Assembly (NCBI RefSeq): GCF_000755285.1 | Contig: NZ_BBMK01000001.1 | Coordinates: 310,001-374,000 of the forward strand | Direction: 5' to 3' | DNA length: 64,000 nt | From: Nonlabens ulvanivorans | GTDB lineage: Bacteria; Bacteroidota; Bacteroidia; Flavobacteriales; Flavobacteriaceae | Shown: positions 19,276-28,686 of the stretch, piece by piece | How the letters are laid out: every line of letters begins with the position of its first letter | Position numbering within the stretch: the first letter of the stretch is position 1 | The notes under the pieces: generated by a model | What the model was told of the DNA's origin: nothing | What the model saw: the letters and a program-made list of their open reading frames with translations, nothing else | Databases searched by the model: none | Made by a program: the position numbers and the translations under genes

Positions 19276-19977
19276 TTACTTATTTAAAAGAGTTTGTGCG
19301 TCTTCTATAATTTCTTTTAATTGTGGTTCTATACCATTCTCCTCGACACCATTATACACCATCATCCAATTGCCATAGGCGTCTTTACGAGATCTTATAT
19401 TACCTTCTCTATCTACTAGAGCAAAGTTACCACTATGTTCAAACTTTATTAGGCTATCTTGACTTTCTCCCACATAAGCACTGAAACCTTCTCTTGCTAA
19501 TTTAAAAGTAGACGCTTTATCACCACGAGCAAAGTGCCATAGTCCGTCTATAGCATTATGGCGATCTGCATAATCCTTAAGAACAGGTAGTGTGTCATAA
19601 TCTGGATCAATACTTACCGACAATATTTTAAAATCTGGGTAGTCTTTTAATTTTTCTTGGACAGTCATCAGATTATGACTCATAGGTGCACATATAGTAG
19701 GACAAGATGTAAAGAAAAAATCTACTATATAAACCTTTCCTTTCATGGAGTCATTGGTAATAGTATCACCATTATGATCTATGAACTCAAAAGCAGGAAC
19801 AGAATTAAATTTTTTGAGAAATTTATCTGCAACAGGTGCTCGATCTTCAGAACGATTGCTATCCACAACCTTGTCTTTATTGATATAGTGAATCACATTA
19901 GTCACTGCAAAATAACCAAATATGATAATGATTATCCCTAGCCCTATGTAATATGGAGTATCCTTAGACTTACTCAT
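19276..19977 (-). CDS. SCO1/SenC family copper chaperone
   Basis: A 233-residue membrane-anchored thioredoxin-fold protein. N-terminal helix (IGLGIIIIIFGYFAVTNVI), copper site VDFFFTSCPTICAPMS (Cys-x3-Cys) at about residue 98 and the distal His in LIKFEHSGNFALVD. SCO proteins load copper into the CuA site of oxidase subunit II. The open frame extends to 20040, but the start at 19977 (MSKSKDTPYY) overlaps the upstream gene by only 8 bases and is typical for the family. Confidence 0.92.
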   Translation of the reverse strand: MSKSKDTPYYIGLGIIIIIFGYFAVTNVIHYINKDKVVDSNRSEDRAPVADKFLKKFNSVPAFEFIDHNGDTITNDSMKGKVYIVDFFFTSCPTICAPMSHNLMTVQEKLKDYPDFKILSVSIDPDYDTLPVLKDYADRHNAIDGLWHFARGDKASTFKLAREGFSAYVGESQDSLIKFEHSGNFALVDREGNIRSRKDAYGNWMMVYNGVEENGIEPQLKEIIEDAQTLLNK

Positions 19978-20674
19978 CTTCTTGAATTTTTTGATCTCGA
20001 TTCTTTTTAAAAGCAAAACGATATTCTGCAAGTAACACACGCATATCGTCTATCATTCTTTTATTGAGCTGTGCAGCAGTTCTAGTGTTATAACCATAGA
20101 CAACACCATCCTGCTCAATTTCATCATCATCACGACCTCTCAAGTTTCTTTCTACATCTATCACAAACGCATAGTCTGATGATAAATCCGAATTTAATTT
20201 ATCATCTGTTTTAAAACTGTCATAAAGAGCCTGAACTTCTTGATTGCTACCTTTTAAAAAGTGCCAATCTTGTAGGTCTGTTGTTTCACCCATTTGATCT
20301 ACAATTTGCTCTATGTCATCGACACCAGATTCTGGAATAATACTAATCATTTGAAAAGTATTGAATCCGTGAAACTTCTTATAAATCTTTTCATTAAGGT
20401 TGGATACATAACCTAGACGTCCATAGGGATTGTTACCTAAAAAAGTAATTATAGTAACACTATCTTTAAGTTGTGTTGCCGTTCCTTGGATTATCTCAAA
20501 TCGATCTATTTCATGAACACTTTCTGTAACAACAGGCAAGGTCTCAAAGTGATGTTCACCATTAAGAAAAAAGAGATATGCTACTAACGGTAGAGCAAAT
20601 AAAACCACAATGACGAATTTTTTAGAAAACTCGCTGGTTTGTTTAATTCCTTCGGCCTTTGGGAAATCTGACAT
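19970..20674 (-). CDS. SCO-like thioredoxin-fold protein lacking the copper cysteines
   Basis: A 234-residue protein with an N-terminal membrane helix (FVIVVLFALPLVAYLFFL) and a periplasmic domain whose layout follows SCO: a DSVTIITFLGNNPYGRLGYV segment sits where the Cys-x3-Cys loop would be but has no cysteine; no Cys is present anywhere in the protein. It overlaps the true SCO gene downstream by 8 bases. Probably a non-copper partner or degenerate SCO paralogue in oxidase assembly. Family assignment is by position and layout only. A terminator separates it from subunit IV. Confidence 0.65.
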   Translation of the reverse strand: MSDFPKAEGIKQTSEFSKKFVIVVLFALPLVAYLFFLNGEHHFETLPVVTESVHEIDRFEIIQGTATQLKDSVTIITFLGNNPYGRLGYVSNLNEKIYKKFHGFNTFQMISIIPESGVDDIEQIVDQMGETTDLQDWHFLKGSNQEVQALYDSFKTDDKLNSDLSSDYAFVIDVERNLRGRDDDEIEQDGVVYGYNTRTAAQLNKRMIDDMRVLLAEYRFAFKKNRDQKIQEDE

Positions 20675-20688
20675 AATAAGGTATAAAA

Positions 20689-20709
20689 AAGGACGGAAAA
20701 ACCGTCCTT
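20689..20709 (-). terminator. Intrinsic terminator after oxidase subunit IV
   Basis: AAGGACGG and CCGTCCTT pair around a 5-base loop; on the minus strand a run of six T follows. It may partly separate the structural oxidase genes from the SCO/DUF420 assembly genes. Confidence 0.85.
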
Positions 20710-20733
20710 AATAATTTATTTATTTAGTATGCA

Positions 20734-21144
20734 TTAGAAGTCAAAACTTACAGCTGCATTTTTATAAACTTGATAAATATATTCTCCTTCTACAAGTAAT
20801 ATTGCAATAAGGTAAATAATTAAGAATACTCCTGTCCATACTACTGCGCGGCGCAATCCACTTACCTCATCTCTCATGTGCATAAAATCCCAAGTAATGT
20901 AATATGCCTTTACTAAAGTAAGGATAATGAATATCCAGTTTAATATTTTCAATCCTAATATATGACCGTTTAAAGAGTCTGGCTTAATATAACCTAGAGC
21001 AACCTCAACGATTGTTATTAAAGAAAGAAATATAAGTACACCCCCCCAAATTTTTTGAGTGTTAGATTTGAACTTTACAAGACCTCTAAAGATCTCTAAT
21101 TTGTGTTCTGCGTGTCCGTCAGTATGTGCTGCGTGATCTGCCAT
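20734..21144 (-). CDS. Cytochrome c oxidase subunit IV (prokaryotic type)
   Basis: A 136-residue protein with a His-rich N-terminus (HAAHTDGHAEHK) and three membrane helices; the middle one, LNWIFIILTLVKAYYITWDFMHMRDE, matches the prokaryotic cytochrome c oxidase subunit IV family, a small stabilising subunit of caa3-type oxidases. 17 bases after subunit III. A G7 tract at 21041-21047 encodes Trp-Gly-Gly before the first helix. Confidence 0.85.
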   Translation of the reverse strand: MADHAAHTDGHAEHKLEIFRGLVKFKSNTQKIWGGVLIFLSLITIVEVALGYIKPDSLNGHILGLKILNWIFIILTLVKAYYITWDFMHMRDEVSGLRRAVVWTGVFLIIYLIAILLVEGEYIYQVYKNAAVSFDF

Positions 21145-21161
21145 TTTAATGTCTTAAAAAA

Positions 21162-22162
21162 TTATACTAGGTAGAAGAATGTAAATACAAATACCCAAAC
21201 TAAATCTACAAAGTGCCAGTAAAGACCAACTTTCTCTACCATTTCATAACTACCTCTTCTTTCATAAGTACCTAATAGTACATTGAAAAATATGATTAAG
21301 TTAAAAACAACACCTGAAAATACGTGGAAACCATGGAAACCAGTAATAAAGAAAAAGAAGTCTGCAAATAAAGGTGCGCCATATTCGTTTTCAGAAAGAT
21401 TAGCTCCTTCTACTACACCTACCGCTTGATTATTTAATTTAAATAGAGACTCTTCCTAGATAACATAGTTTTATGTGAGGCACCAGTCTCAGCATCTACT
21501 TGTAAAACTTGTGTTCTAATTCTTAAATCTGGGTTTGCAGCAAAACCTTTTCTTACCTCATCAATCGTATAAGTAGAACCTATTGGATCATCTGATTGAT
21601 ACCAGATACCTTCATTATTACCTAATGCCTCTACAGGACGTTCTCCTACAGTCACAAATTCATTTAAAGCTACACGAGCGCCTTCAGCATCTGTAAATTG
21701 AAGAATTTTTCCTCCTTTAGTTTTTACAGCACCATATTCACCAGCGATAAAGTTTTTCCATTCCCATGCTTGTGAGCCTACAAATATCAAACCACCAATA
21801 ACGGTTAGTAATAAATAGAAAGAAACTTTTTTCTTATCCATATGGTGACCAGCATCTACAGCTAGAACCATCGTTACCGACGAGCCAATAAGGATAAAGG
21901 TCATTAACGCAACATAGAACATAGGTGCATCAGTCCCATGCATAAACGGGAAGTGATTGAACACCTCATCTGCGATAGGCCATTCTTCTATAAATTTAAA
22001 TCTTGAGAAACCGTAAGCGGCAAGAAATCCTGAAAAGGTCAATGCATCCGATAGGATGAAAAACCACATCATCATTTTACCATAACTAGCCTTGAGAGGA
22101 TTTGATCCACCACCCCCCCAAGTTTGCCCTTCGGTACCAGTAGGAGCTACTGTTGTATCCAT
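21162..22162 (-). CDS. Cytochrome c oxidase subunit III, long form (frameshifted)
   Basis: 333 residues after repair. N-terminal half has SYGKMMMWFFILSDALTFSGFLAAYGFSRF and a periplasmic insertion; the C-terminal part, read in the next frame from about 21453 to 21162, gives FFFFITGFHGFHVFSGV and GLYWHFVDLVWVFVFTFFYLV, the subunit III core with its helix-V His and Glu-type residues. The frame break is at 21455-21456, where GG should be GGG (SREESLFKLNNQAVG). Subunit III stabilises the heme-copper oxidase and lies beside subunit I. A G7 tract at 22113-22119 gives a four-Gly run in the N-terminus. Confidence 0.85.
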
Positions 22163-22198
22163 AATCTTTAATTAAAAATAATGTGCTGCAAAAGTACT

Positions 22199-22786
22199 CT
22201 AAAAAATGTCTTTAGCAAACACTAAAAATAATAGTAGATATATCCATAACACATCTACAAAGTGCCAAAATACGGCACCTAATTCGAAACCTAAAATTTT
22301 TGTTGGAGAATATTTTCCCTGCAACACACGTATTGTCATGACTAGCAACGCAATAAGCCCTGCAGCGATGTGAGCTAAATGGGCTACAACAATCACATAA
22401 ATGAATGATGCATTCACACTACTTCCTTCTCCGGTTAAAAATATTTTTTCATTTACCAGCCTGTCAAAGCCTGCAAATTGCATAAAAACAAAGGTGCTTC
22501 CCAGTATAAAAGTAATAACTGTAAGTATAGTTGCTCCTTTTTTATTGTTATTAAGAATAGCTTTTTTTGCAAGAAATAAGGTTAGACTACTCAACAAAAT
22601 AACTCCAGTACTCCAGAAAAACTCTTCAGGTAATTCTATCTCAACCCAATCCTTACGACCACGACTTACAACATAAGCACTTGTAAGCCCAGCAAACATC
22701 ATAATTAGACTTACAATGCCAAACCACATCATTTGTTTTTTGGAACGTGCTACTTTCTCATCGTGCGTTAATTCTATCTCTTCCAT
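22199..22786 (-). CDS. Cytochrome c oxidase subunit III (short form)
   Basis: A 195-residue, five-helix heme-copper oxidase subunit III: KKQMMWFGIVSLIMMFAGLTSAY at the first helix, IVVAHLAHIAAGLIALLV in the fourth and GAVFWHFVDVLWIYLLLFLV at the C-terminus. It precedes the long-form subunit III by 36 bases. Two subunit III-type proteins in tandem are usual in flavobacterial caa3 clusters. Subunits I and II are not in this window. Confidence 0.9.
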   Translation of the reverse strand: MEEIELTHDEKVARSKKQMMWFGIVSLIMMFAGLTSAYVVSRGRKDWVEIELPEEFFWSTGVILLSSLTLFLAKKAILNNNKKGATILTVITFILGSTFVFMQFAGFDRLVNEKIFLTGEGSSVNASFIYVIVVAHLAHIAAGLIALLVMTIRVLQGKYSPTKILGFELGAVFWHFVDVLWIYLLLFLVFAKDIF

Positions 22787-22857
22787 CGTTTATCTTAAAA
22801 ATTTATCCACCACATATATTATTTGAATCAACGTGATATAACTAACACTAACTAGCA

Positions 22858-23680
22858 TTAATTTTCTTGCCACTTGATTAGTGCGCTCTCTAAAAAGTTT
22901 ATGGCATAATATAAAAACCATAAACCCAATAAACCTACTAACACAGCACTTACCCAGGTCATATATAAACTACCTGTTACACCAAAGGCAGGAATCAGCG
23001 ATATGGATATAGTCCACACCGTGTACCAGATTATTTGCACAGCGGTACCTTTATTTGCTCCACCAGTAGCAACATTTTAAAGCCACCAGCTTTATAGTCG
23101 TCTTCTAGCATCCATCCTATCGCCCAAAAGTGAGGAAATTGCCAAAAAAACTGCAGCATAAACAAAGTACCTGGTTCTATCCCAAAATTACCACTCGCTG
23201 CAACCCAACCTAGCATGTAGGGAATCGCACCTGGAAAAGCGCCTACAAACACACAAAGTGGCGTCCTAGTCTTTAATGGCGTATAGACTGCCGCATAAAG
23301 GATAATACTCAACGCACCAAAAAAGGCCGTTGCAAAATTGATAAGATATAGTATGTAAATTCCACTAAATGCCATTATTAACCCATAGACCATGCCGTGG
23401 AAACACTTATGCGGCCAGTAGGTAATGGTCTATTGCGCGTTCTTTTCATAAGCGCATCTAGATCTTTCTCAATAATTTGATTAAAAACATTTGATGAGCC
23501 TACTAGAAAATAACCTCCTACTACCAGCATCAGTACAACCGTCCAGTCGTAAACCTCAGCACCTAAAAAGTAACCTGCAATAGAAGAAAACACCACCACT
23601 ACAGATAATCGTGGCTTTGTAATTTCTATCAAGTTTCTCACCATGCTCGGTGATTTTTCTATGGCATTTACTTCTGTCAA
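22858..23680 (-). CDS. ctaB: Protoheme IX farnesyltransferase (heme O synthase), frameshifted twice
   Basis: 274 residues after repair. UbiA-type prenyltransferase that farnesylates heme b to heme O for the oxidase. Motifs: NLIEITKPRLSVVVVFSSIAGY, VGSSNVFNQIIEKDLDALMKRTRNRPLP (N-x3-D-x2-D site) at about 75, and FFWQFPHFWAIGWMLEDDY in the middle. Breaks: one base missing at about 23379-23381 (WSMGLIMAFSG after repair) and one at about 23067-23071 (KMLPTGGANKGTAVQ). Nine-helix length is normal once joined. First gene of the oxidase operon, with a good promoter upstream. Confidence 0.9.
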
Positions 23681-23714
23681 AAAACTGTTTTAAATAGTTG
23701 ATTTTAAAGGTTTG

Positions 23715-23745
23715 CAAAGATACCTTACAACTCCTTTGTGGCAAA
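23715..23745 (-). promoter_or_regulatory. Promoter of the ctaB-oxidase operon
   Basis: On the minus strand TTTG, exactly 19 bases, then TATCTTTG: a full match to the Bacteroidota sigma-ABfr consensus TTTG-N19-21-TAnnTTTG, about 35 bases upstream of the ctaB ATG. Confidence 0.8.
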
Positions 23746-23798
23746 GGAATTTAAATGCTTTCAAAGATATTTATGATTTATGAAGAATTGCGTCTCTA

Positions 23799-23814
23799 CG
23801 CTTTCGCGAAAGCG
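23799..23814. repeat. 16-bp palindrome, copy 6 (intergenic)
   Basis: Perfect CGCTTTCGCGAAAGCG between the ctaB promoter and the terminator of the small membrane protein gene. Confidence 0.95.
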
Positions 23815-23831
23815 TACTTCTCAAACGCAAA

Positions 23832-23855
23832 AAAGGAACCCAAAAAGGTTCCTTT
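23832..23855 (-). terminator. Intrinsic terminator of the small CTERM-like gene
   Basis: AAAGGAACC and GGTTCCTTT pair around a 6-base loop, with six T following on the minus strand, 23 bases past the stop of the gene at 23878. Confidence 0.85.
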
Positions 23856-23877
23856 CTTATATGATAAGAAGACAAGC

Positions 23878-24060
23878 TTACTTCTTGCGCTTCAACTTTA
23901 CAAAGCCTATACCTATAGCAGCCGCTATAGCAAGTGCAATACCAGGTATAGGTGCAGTAGCATCCTCTACGTCTGTACCATCTGGAAATCCTGGTTGAGC
24001 CATAGCTGTCATGGACACAGTTAAAAAGGCAATTAAAGCTATTGATTTTATGTTTTTCAT
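23878..24060 (-). CDS. Small secreted protein with C-terminal membrane/sorting tail
   Basis: A 60-residue protein: signal peptide (IALIAFLTVSMTAMAQ), an 18-residue acidic stretch (PGFPDGTDVEDATAPIP), one hydrophobic helix (GIALAIAAAIGIGF) and a basic tail KLKRKK. The Pro-Ile, hydrophobic helix, basic cluster order resembles the PID-CTERM-type tails seen in small Flavobacteriia proteins, thought to be sorting signals. Almost nothing is left after removing both signals. Start at 24060 chosen for the standard signal peptide; an upstream in-frame ATG at 24105 is unlikely. Own terminator; single gene. Confidence 0.7.
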   Translation of the reverse strand: MKNIKSIALIAFLTVSMTAMAQPGFPDGTDVEDATAPIPGIALAIAAAIGIGFVKLKRKK

Positions 24061-24258
24061 TACTTCTGTATTAATAATATTAAAGGGAACTATAGTTAAG
24101 AACAATCATTAATTTAACATATATTAACAAATTGACTTGAAACAAATATACACTTTTCAATAAAACAGTTCAATCCTTATCAAAGATTTATCTCACGAAA
24201 CCTCATAATCATAACCTTAAGGTAATCTTTACATCGATTTTGTTCTATTTTTCTTTAA

Positions 24259-27200
24259 TTATCCCACCACAAAATTCACAATCTTACCTGGTACAATAAT
24301 CGTTTTACGTATTTGCTTCCCTTCTAATTGTTGCTGTACTTTCTCGTTTTCCAAAACCATTTTCTCTAACTCGTCTTTTGAAATATCTACTGGTAAATCC
24401 AGTGTAAATTTCATCTTACCATTAAATGATATCGGATAGGTCTTGCTGCTTTCTACTAAGTGTTTCCCATCAAAAACTGGGAAAGGAACATTACTTATAG
24501 ATTCATTATGACCTAAAAGCGACCATAATTCCTCTGCAATGTGTGGTGCATATGGCGATACAAGAACAGCAAGTGGTTCTAAAACCTCACGACTGTTACA
24601 TTTTTGAGCGGTCAGCTCATTTACGGCAATCATAAAACTACTTACACTTGTATTAAAGGAGAAGCTCTCAATATCATCTTGCACTTTCTTAATGGTCTTG
24701 TGCAAGGTCTTCATACTGTCTGGAGACGCTTTTTCTTCACTCACTAAAAAACCAGCGTCGTTATGATAGAGTTTCCATAGCTTTTTCATAAAACCATAAA
24801 CACCTGTAATTCCTGCAGTATTCCATGGTTTTGCCTGCTCTAGCGGACCTAAAAACATCTCGTATAAACGTAGCGTATCTGCTCCATACTGATCACAAAT
24901 ATCGTCTGGACTAACGACGTTGTATTTAGACTTGGACATTTTTTCAACTTCACGTCCCAATAGAAATTTTCCGTTGTTTTCTTTAATACAATTTTGCTCA
25001 AACCTAAAATGCATAATATCTTGTGAAAACTCTTCAGAAAAAATTAGTTCATCTGCGATTGAAACATAACGAACATTAATATGACTTTTAATATTCTCTT
25101 TGACAGAGACCAAAATATCTTCTTCTTTAAGGAATTTAAGCGCTACATCTCGATAAAATAGCTCCCTAATCTTAGCTCTTAAGTTAACCGAAACTTTAGG
25201 TAATTCGGTTTTTTTAAGTAACTCTTTAGCTATTATGTCTGAGACATAATAATTTTTAGAACTATTAATGTATCGATTCAAGTCAGAGTGATACGAATCT
25301 ATATTTAAATCGTGAGGTTTAAGAAATTCAAAAACTAAAATATATGCTTTCGCACTCTCACCCAAAATCATCCCTTGATTGATCATTTTTTGGAATGGCT
25401 CTTCTACCGTGACTTTACCTAAATCATGTAATAACTTAACCCAAAATCTACTGTACAACAAGTGACCAGTCGCGTGCTCGCTACCACCTATATATAGATC
25501 TACGTTATTCCAGTATTCTTGTGCTTCTGCAGAGAACATTTCGCTCTCATTGTTAGCATCCATATATCTAAACATGTACCATGAACTTCCTGCCCAACCT
25601 GGCATGGTATTCAATTCTAGCGGATATACACAATCGCGATTATCATCATTAGAAACGACTTTATTTTCTACCGTACACCAGCTCCATGTCGTTGCGCGAC
25701 CCAGTGGTGGCGCACCATCTTCAGTTGGCAAATATTCATCTACCTCTGGCAACTCGATAGGCAAGTACTTACTATCTATCATTTGTGGCAATCCGTCTTT
25801 ATAGTATACCGGGAATGGCTCACCCCCCCAATAACGCTGTCTAGAAAATACCGCATCACGTAATCGGTAATTGGTCTTTCCTTTTCCAGCACCTATTTCT
25901 TCAAGTTTTTGGATCGCTGTGTACATCGCTTGCTTGTAGCTCATTCCGTTTAGGAAATCACTATTACAAAGCGGTGTTTTATCCTTGGCTCCATAAGCCT
26001 CTTCAGATATGTCTACACCATCAAAAATATTTTTGATCGCTGGCATTCCTTCCTGACCTGCAAAGTAGTTGGCAAATGCATAATCACGCTCATCACCACA
26101 TGGTACTGCCATTACAGCACCAGTTCCATAACCAGCCAAAACGTAATCACCTATCCATACTGGCACAGGTTCACCACTTAATGGATGTGTAGCATATGCT
26201 CCTGTAAACACACCAGAGATAGTCTTCACATCGGCCATGCGTTCTCTTTCTGAACGTGCAGCTGTTGCTTTTTTATATGCCTCAACCGCGTCTTTTTGTG
26301 CCGCAGTAGTAATTTGATCTACCAGCTCATGCTCTGGAGCAAGTGTCATGAAGGTTACACCATAAATAGTGTCTGGACGCGTAGTAAACACATCTATTTT
26401 ATGGTCATCTAATTGAAACGAAACCATCGCACCGACAGATTTCCCTATCCAGTTGCGTTGTATTTCTTTAATAGAATCTGCCCAGTCTAATCCTTCTAGA
26501 CCTGTTAATAAACGCTCTGCAAACGCGCTAATTCTCATCATCCACTGGCGCATTTTCTTGCGTACTACAGGATGTCCACCACGTTCTGAAACGCCATTGA
26601 CTATTTCATCATTTGCAAGTACGGTTCCTAGTGCTGGACACCAGTTTACTTCCGTATCTGCTAGAAAAGTTAATCTGTAATCTAATAATATTTCTTGTTG
26701 CTCTTTTTCTGTAAACGCATTCCACTCTGCAGCGGTGAACTGTCTCAAATCTTCGTCTGTGGCAGCGTTGATGTTGTTGGTTCCGCTTTCGCGAAAGCGA
26801 GATTGTAACAAACTAATAGGTTGCGCCTTATCTGCATCATTATCATACCAACTATCAAATAGCATGATAAAAATCTCTTGCGTGTACTTATAATAATCTG
26901 GTGAAGAAGTTCTTACCTCACGATCCCAATCGAAGCTAAAACCGATGCGGTCCATCTGATTGCGGTATCCGGCAATTTTGTTTCCAGACTTATCTGTTCC
27001 ACCTTCTATATTGGTTTTGGTAGTCTCTGCAGGATGTTGACCAGTTTGTATCGCATACTGCTCTGCAGGTAGTCCAAAACTATCATAACCCATAGGGTGC
27101 AAAACATTAAAACCCTTGTGACGCTTATAACGAGACACAATATCACTAGCAATATAACCTAACGGATGACCTACGTGTAGCCCAGCACCACTAGGATATG

Positions 27201-27321
27201 GAAACATATCGAGTGCATAGAATTTAGGTTTATCTGAGTTATTTGTAGCTTTAAAAGTCTTATTAGTAGCCCAATGTTTTTGCCATTTTGCTTCTATAGA
27301 TTTGTGATCGTAATGCGTCAT
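24259..27321 (-). CDS. leuS: Leucyl-tRNA synthetase with unusual insertion
   Basis: A 1,020-residue class I synthetase. HIGH motif region MFPYPSGAGLHVGHPLGYIASD (about 39-60), editing domain with TTRPDTIYGVTFM (about 320), KMSKS loop VEKMSKSKYNVVSPDD (about 805) and the C-terminal anticodon-binding helices. Longer than the usual 920-950 of this phylum: between NQGMILG and GREVEKMSKS there are about 140 residues of unfamiliar, Lys/Ile-rich sequence (about 24965-25365) instead of the normal ~75. Also a palindrome copy read as SRFRESG (about 26784) and a G7 tract giving YWGGEPFP where the family has YWGEPFP. Confidence 0.95.
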   Translation of the reverse strand: MTHYDHKSIEAKWQKHWATNKTFKATNNSDKPKFYALDMFPYPSGAGLHVGHPLGYIASDIVSRYKRHKGFNVLHPMGYDSFGLPAEQYAIQTGQHPAETTKTNIEGGTDKSGNKIAGYRNQMDRIGFSFDWDREVRTSSPDYYKYTQEIFIMLFDSWYDNDADKAQPISLLQSRFRESGTNNINAATDEDLRQFTAAEWNAFTEKEQQEILLDYRLTFLADTEVNWCPALGTVLANDEIVNGVSERGGHPVVRKKMRQWMMRISAFAERLLTGLEGLDWADSIKEIQRNWIGKSVGAMVSFQLDDHKIDVFTTRPDTIYGVTFMTLAPEHELVDQITTAAQKDAVEAYKKATAARSERERMADVKTISGVFTGAYATHPLSGEPVPVWIGDYVLAGYGTGAVMAVPCGDERDYAFANYFAGQEGMPAIKNIFDGVDISEEAYGAKDKTPLCNSDFLNGMSYKQAMYTAIQKLEEIGAGKGKTNYRLRDAVFSRQRYWGGEPFPVYYKDGLPQMIDSKYLPIELPEVDEYLPTEDGAPPLGRATTWSWCTVENKVVSNDDNRDCVYPLELNTMPGWAGSSWYMFRYMDANNESEMFSAEAQEYWNNVDLYIGGSEHATGHLLYSRFWVKLLHDLGKVTVEEPFQKMINQGMILGESAKAYILVFEFLKPHDLNIDSYHSDLNRYINSSKNYYVSDIIAKELLKKTELPKVSVNLRAKIRELFYRDVALKFLKEEDILVSVKENIKSHINVRYVSIADELIFSEEFSQDIMHFRFEQNCIKENNGKFLLGREVEKMSKSKYNVVSPDDICDQYGADTLRLYEMFLGPLEQAKPWNTAGITGVYGFMKKLWKLYHNDAGFLVSEEKASPDSMKTLHKTIKKVQDDIESFSFNTSVSSFMIAVNELTAQKCNSREVLEPLAVLVSPYAPHIAEELWSLLGHNESISNVPFPVFDGKHLVESSKTYPISFNGKMKFTLDLPVDISKDELEKMVLENEKVQQQLEGKQIRKTIIVPGKIVNFVVG
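26784..26799. repeat. 16-bp palindrome, copy 7 (in leuS)
   Basis: Perfect CGCTTTCGCGAAAGCG; encodes RFRES followed by Gly, in a variable loop of the catalytic domain before the editing domain. Confidence 0.95.
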
Positions 27322-27341
27322 TTTATAGTCTTATGAAAGAG

Positions 27342-27372
27342 CAAAAATAGGGTGTTTACAACAATGCCGAAA
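27342..27372 (-). promoter_or_regulatory. Promoter of leuS
   Basis: On the minus strand TTTC (one mismatch from TTTG), 19 bases, then TATTTTTG, about 20 bases before the leuS ATG. Confidence 0.65.
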
Positions 27373-27447
27373 CTTATAGCGTTGTAATCGTCAGTAGCTC
27401 ATTTACTTTATTATTTTTGTGACACGATAAATTCTGTTATTAACTGC

Positions 27448-28326
27448 ATGGCATCACACGAGAGGTATCAAAAAAGACGATTATTCAGCTCCTACTTTTG
27501 GGTGGTGATTAGTGTATTTCTAGTATTGTTTTTACTAGGGATCATGGGCTTTTTCCTTTTAAATAGCCAACAGATTGCAGACCACTTCCGTGAGCAAGTG
27601 CCTATGTCTATTTACTTCAAGGACACCGCAAAAGAAGTAGAAATGCGACAGTTAGAGAAAACGTTGCAAATGGCAGATTATACTAAAAGCGCCATTTATG
27701 TGCCTGCAGAAGAAGGCGCAAAAAAACTGGTAGACGATCTAGGAGAAGATTTTATTGCAAACCTAGATGGATTTAATCCATTACCGAATTCTATAGACGT
27801 GCGACTTAATGCAAATTTTGTTACCGATGGAGAGATTGAACAAATCGCCCAAGATCTAGCGGCAAAAGATTATGTGCAAGAAGTACAGTATGATAAACCA
27901 CTTGTTTCTTTATTAAATGAAAACGTAAAAAGAATCACCTTCTGGATGCTGGTTATCGCAGGTATCTTTGTTTTAATATCTTTCTTACTGATTAACAGCT
28001 CCATAAGACTATCCGTTTATGCAAAACGATTTACTATTAAAACCATGCAAATGGTTGGTGCTACTAAAGGCTTTATACGTAAGCCGTTTATATGGACTAG
28101 TGTAAAACTAGGATTAATAGGTGCTATACTTGCTTTAATTGCGCTGGCAGGCGTGGTATACTGGATGAATGGTTTGATTCCTGAATTAGAGATATTAAAG
28201 AATTATAAAATGCTGGCCATACTATTTATAGGTGTCCTCGTTTTTGGAGTATTAATAAGTTTATTAAGTACATTTTTTGCAACCACTCGTTATTTAAATT
28301 TAAGGACTGATGAATTGTATTATTAA
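27448..28326 (+). CDS. ftsX: Cell division protein FtsX
   Basis: A 292-residue protein with one N-terminal helix (FWVVISVFLVLFLLGIMGFFLL), a periplasmic domain of about 110 residues (REQVPMSIYFKDTAKEVEM, VPAEEGAKKLVDDLGEDF) and three C-terminal helices, the standard FtsX layout. FtsX pairs with the ATPase FtsE to activate cell-wall hydrolases at the septum; ftsE is not beside it here, as is usual in this phylum. A TATTTTTG -7-like box lies at 27412-27419. First of a four-gene run with DUF3098, uppP and truB. Confidence 0.93.
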   Translation: MASHERYQKRRLFSSYFWVVISVFLVLFLLGIMGFFLLNSQQIADHFREQVPMSIYFKDTAKEVEMRQLEKTLQMADYTKSAIYVPAEEGAKKLVDDLGEDFIANLDGFNPLPNSIDVRLNANFVTDGEIEQIAQDLAAKDYVQEVQYDKPLVSLLNENVKRITFWMLVIAGIFVLISFLLINSSIRLSVYAKRFTIKTMQMVGATKGFIRKPFIWTSVKLGLIGAILALIALAGVVYWMNGLIPELEILKNYKMLAILFIGVLVFGVLISLLSTFFATTRYLNLRTDELYY

Positions 28327-28380
28327 TAGATTGTTTTCGAACCTTTAAAGATTAAACAACGAAAGCTTAAAACATTAAAA

Positions 28381-28686
28381 ATGAAACAAGGAAAAATAAA
28401 AGCAACGCAACAAAATGCTTCCAATATTGAAGCACAATCTGCTGTAGAAGAAAATATAAAACCACGTTTTGAATTTATCTTTAAAAAGAAAAATTACATG
28501 TGGATGATTATAGGTCTAATAGTTATTGTTACTGGATTTGCCTTAATGGCAGGTGGTGGTAGTGATAATCCAGAGGTGTTTAATGAAGCCATTTTTTCAT
28601 GGCGCAGGATAAGACTTGCTCCTACATTAGTACTTATAGGATTCGGTATAGAGATGTATGCTATACTATTAAATCCAGATAAATAA
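28381..28686 (+). CDS. DUF3098 membrane protein
   Basis: A 101-residue protein with a hydrophilic N-terminus and two membrane helices (MWMIIGLIVIVTGFALMAGGG and APTLVLIGFGIEMYAILL). This is the DUF3098 pattern, with FKKKNYMWMIIGL and SWRRIRLAPTLVL conserved, constantly found between ftsX and uppP in Bacteroidota. Its function is not known. Stop codon overlaps the uppP start by one base. Confidence 0.88.
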   Translation: MKQGKIKATQQNASNIEAQSAVEENIKPRFEFIFKKKNYMWMIIGLIVIVTGFALMAGGGSDNPEVFNEAIFSWRRIRLAPTLVLIGFGIEMYAILLNPDK

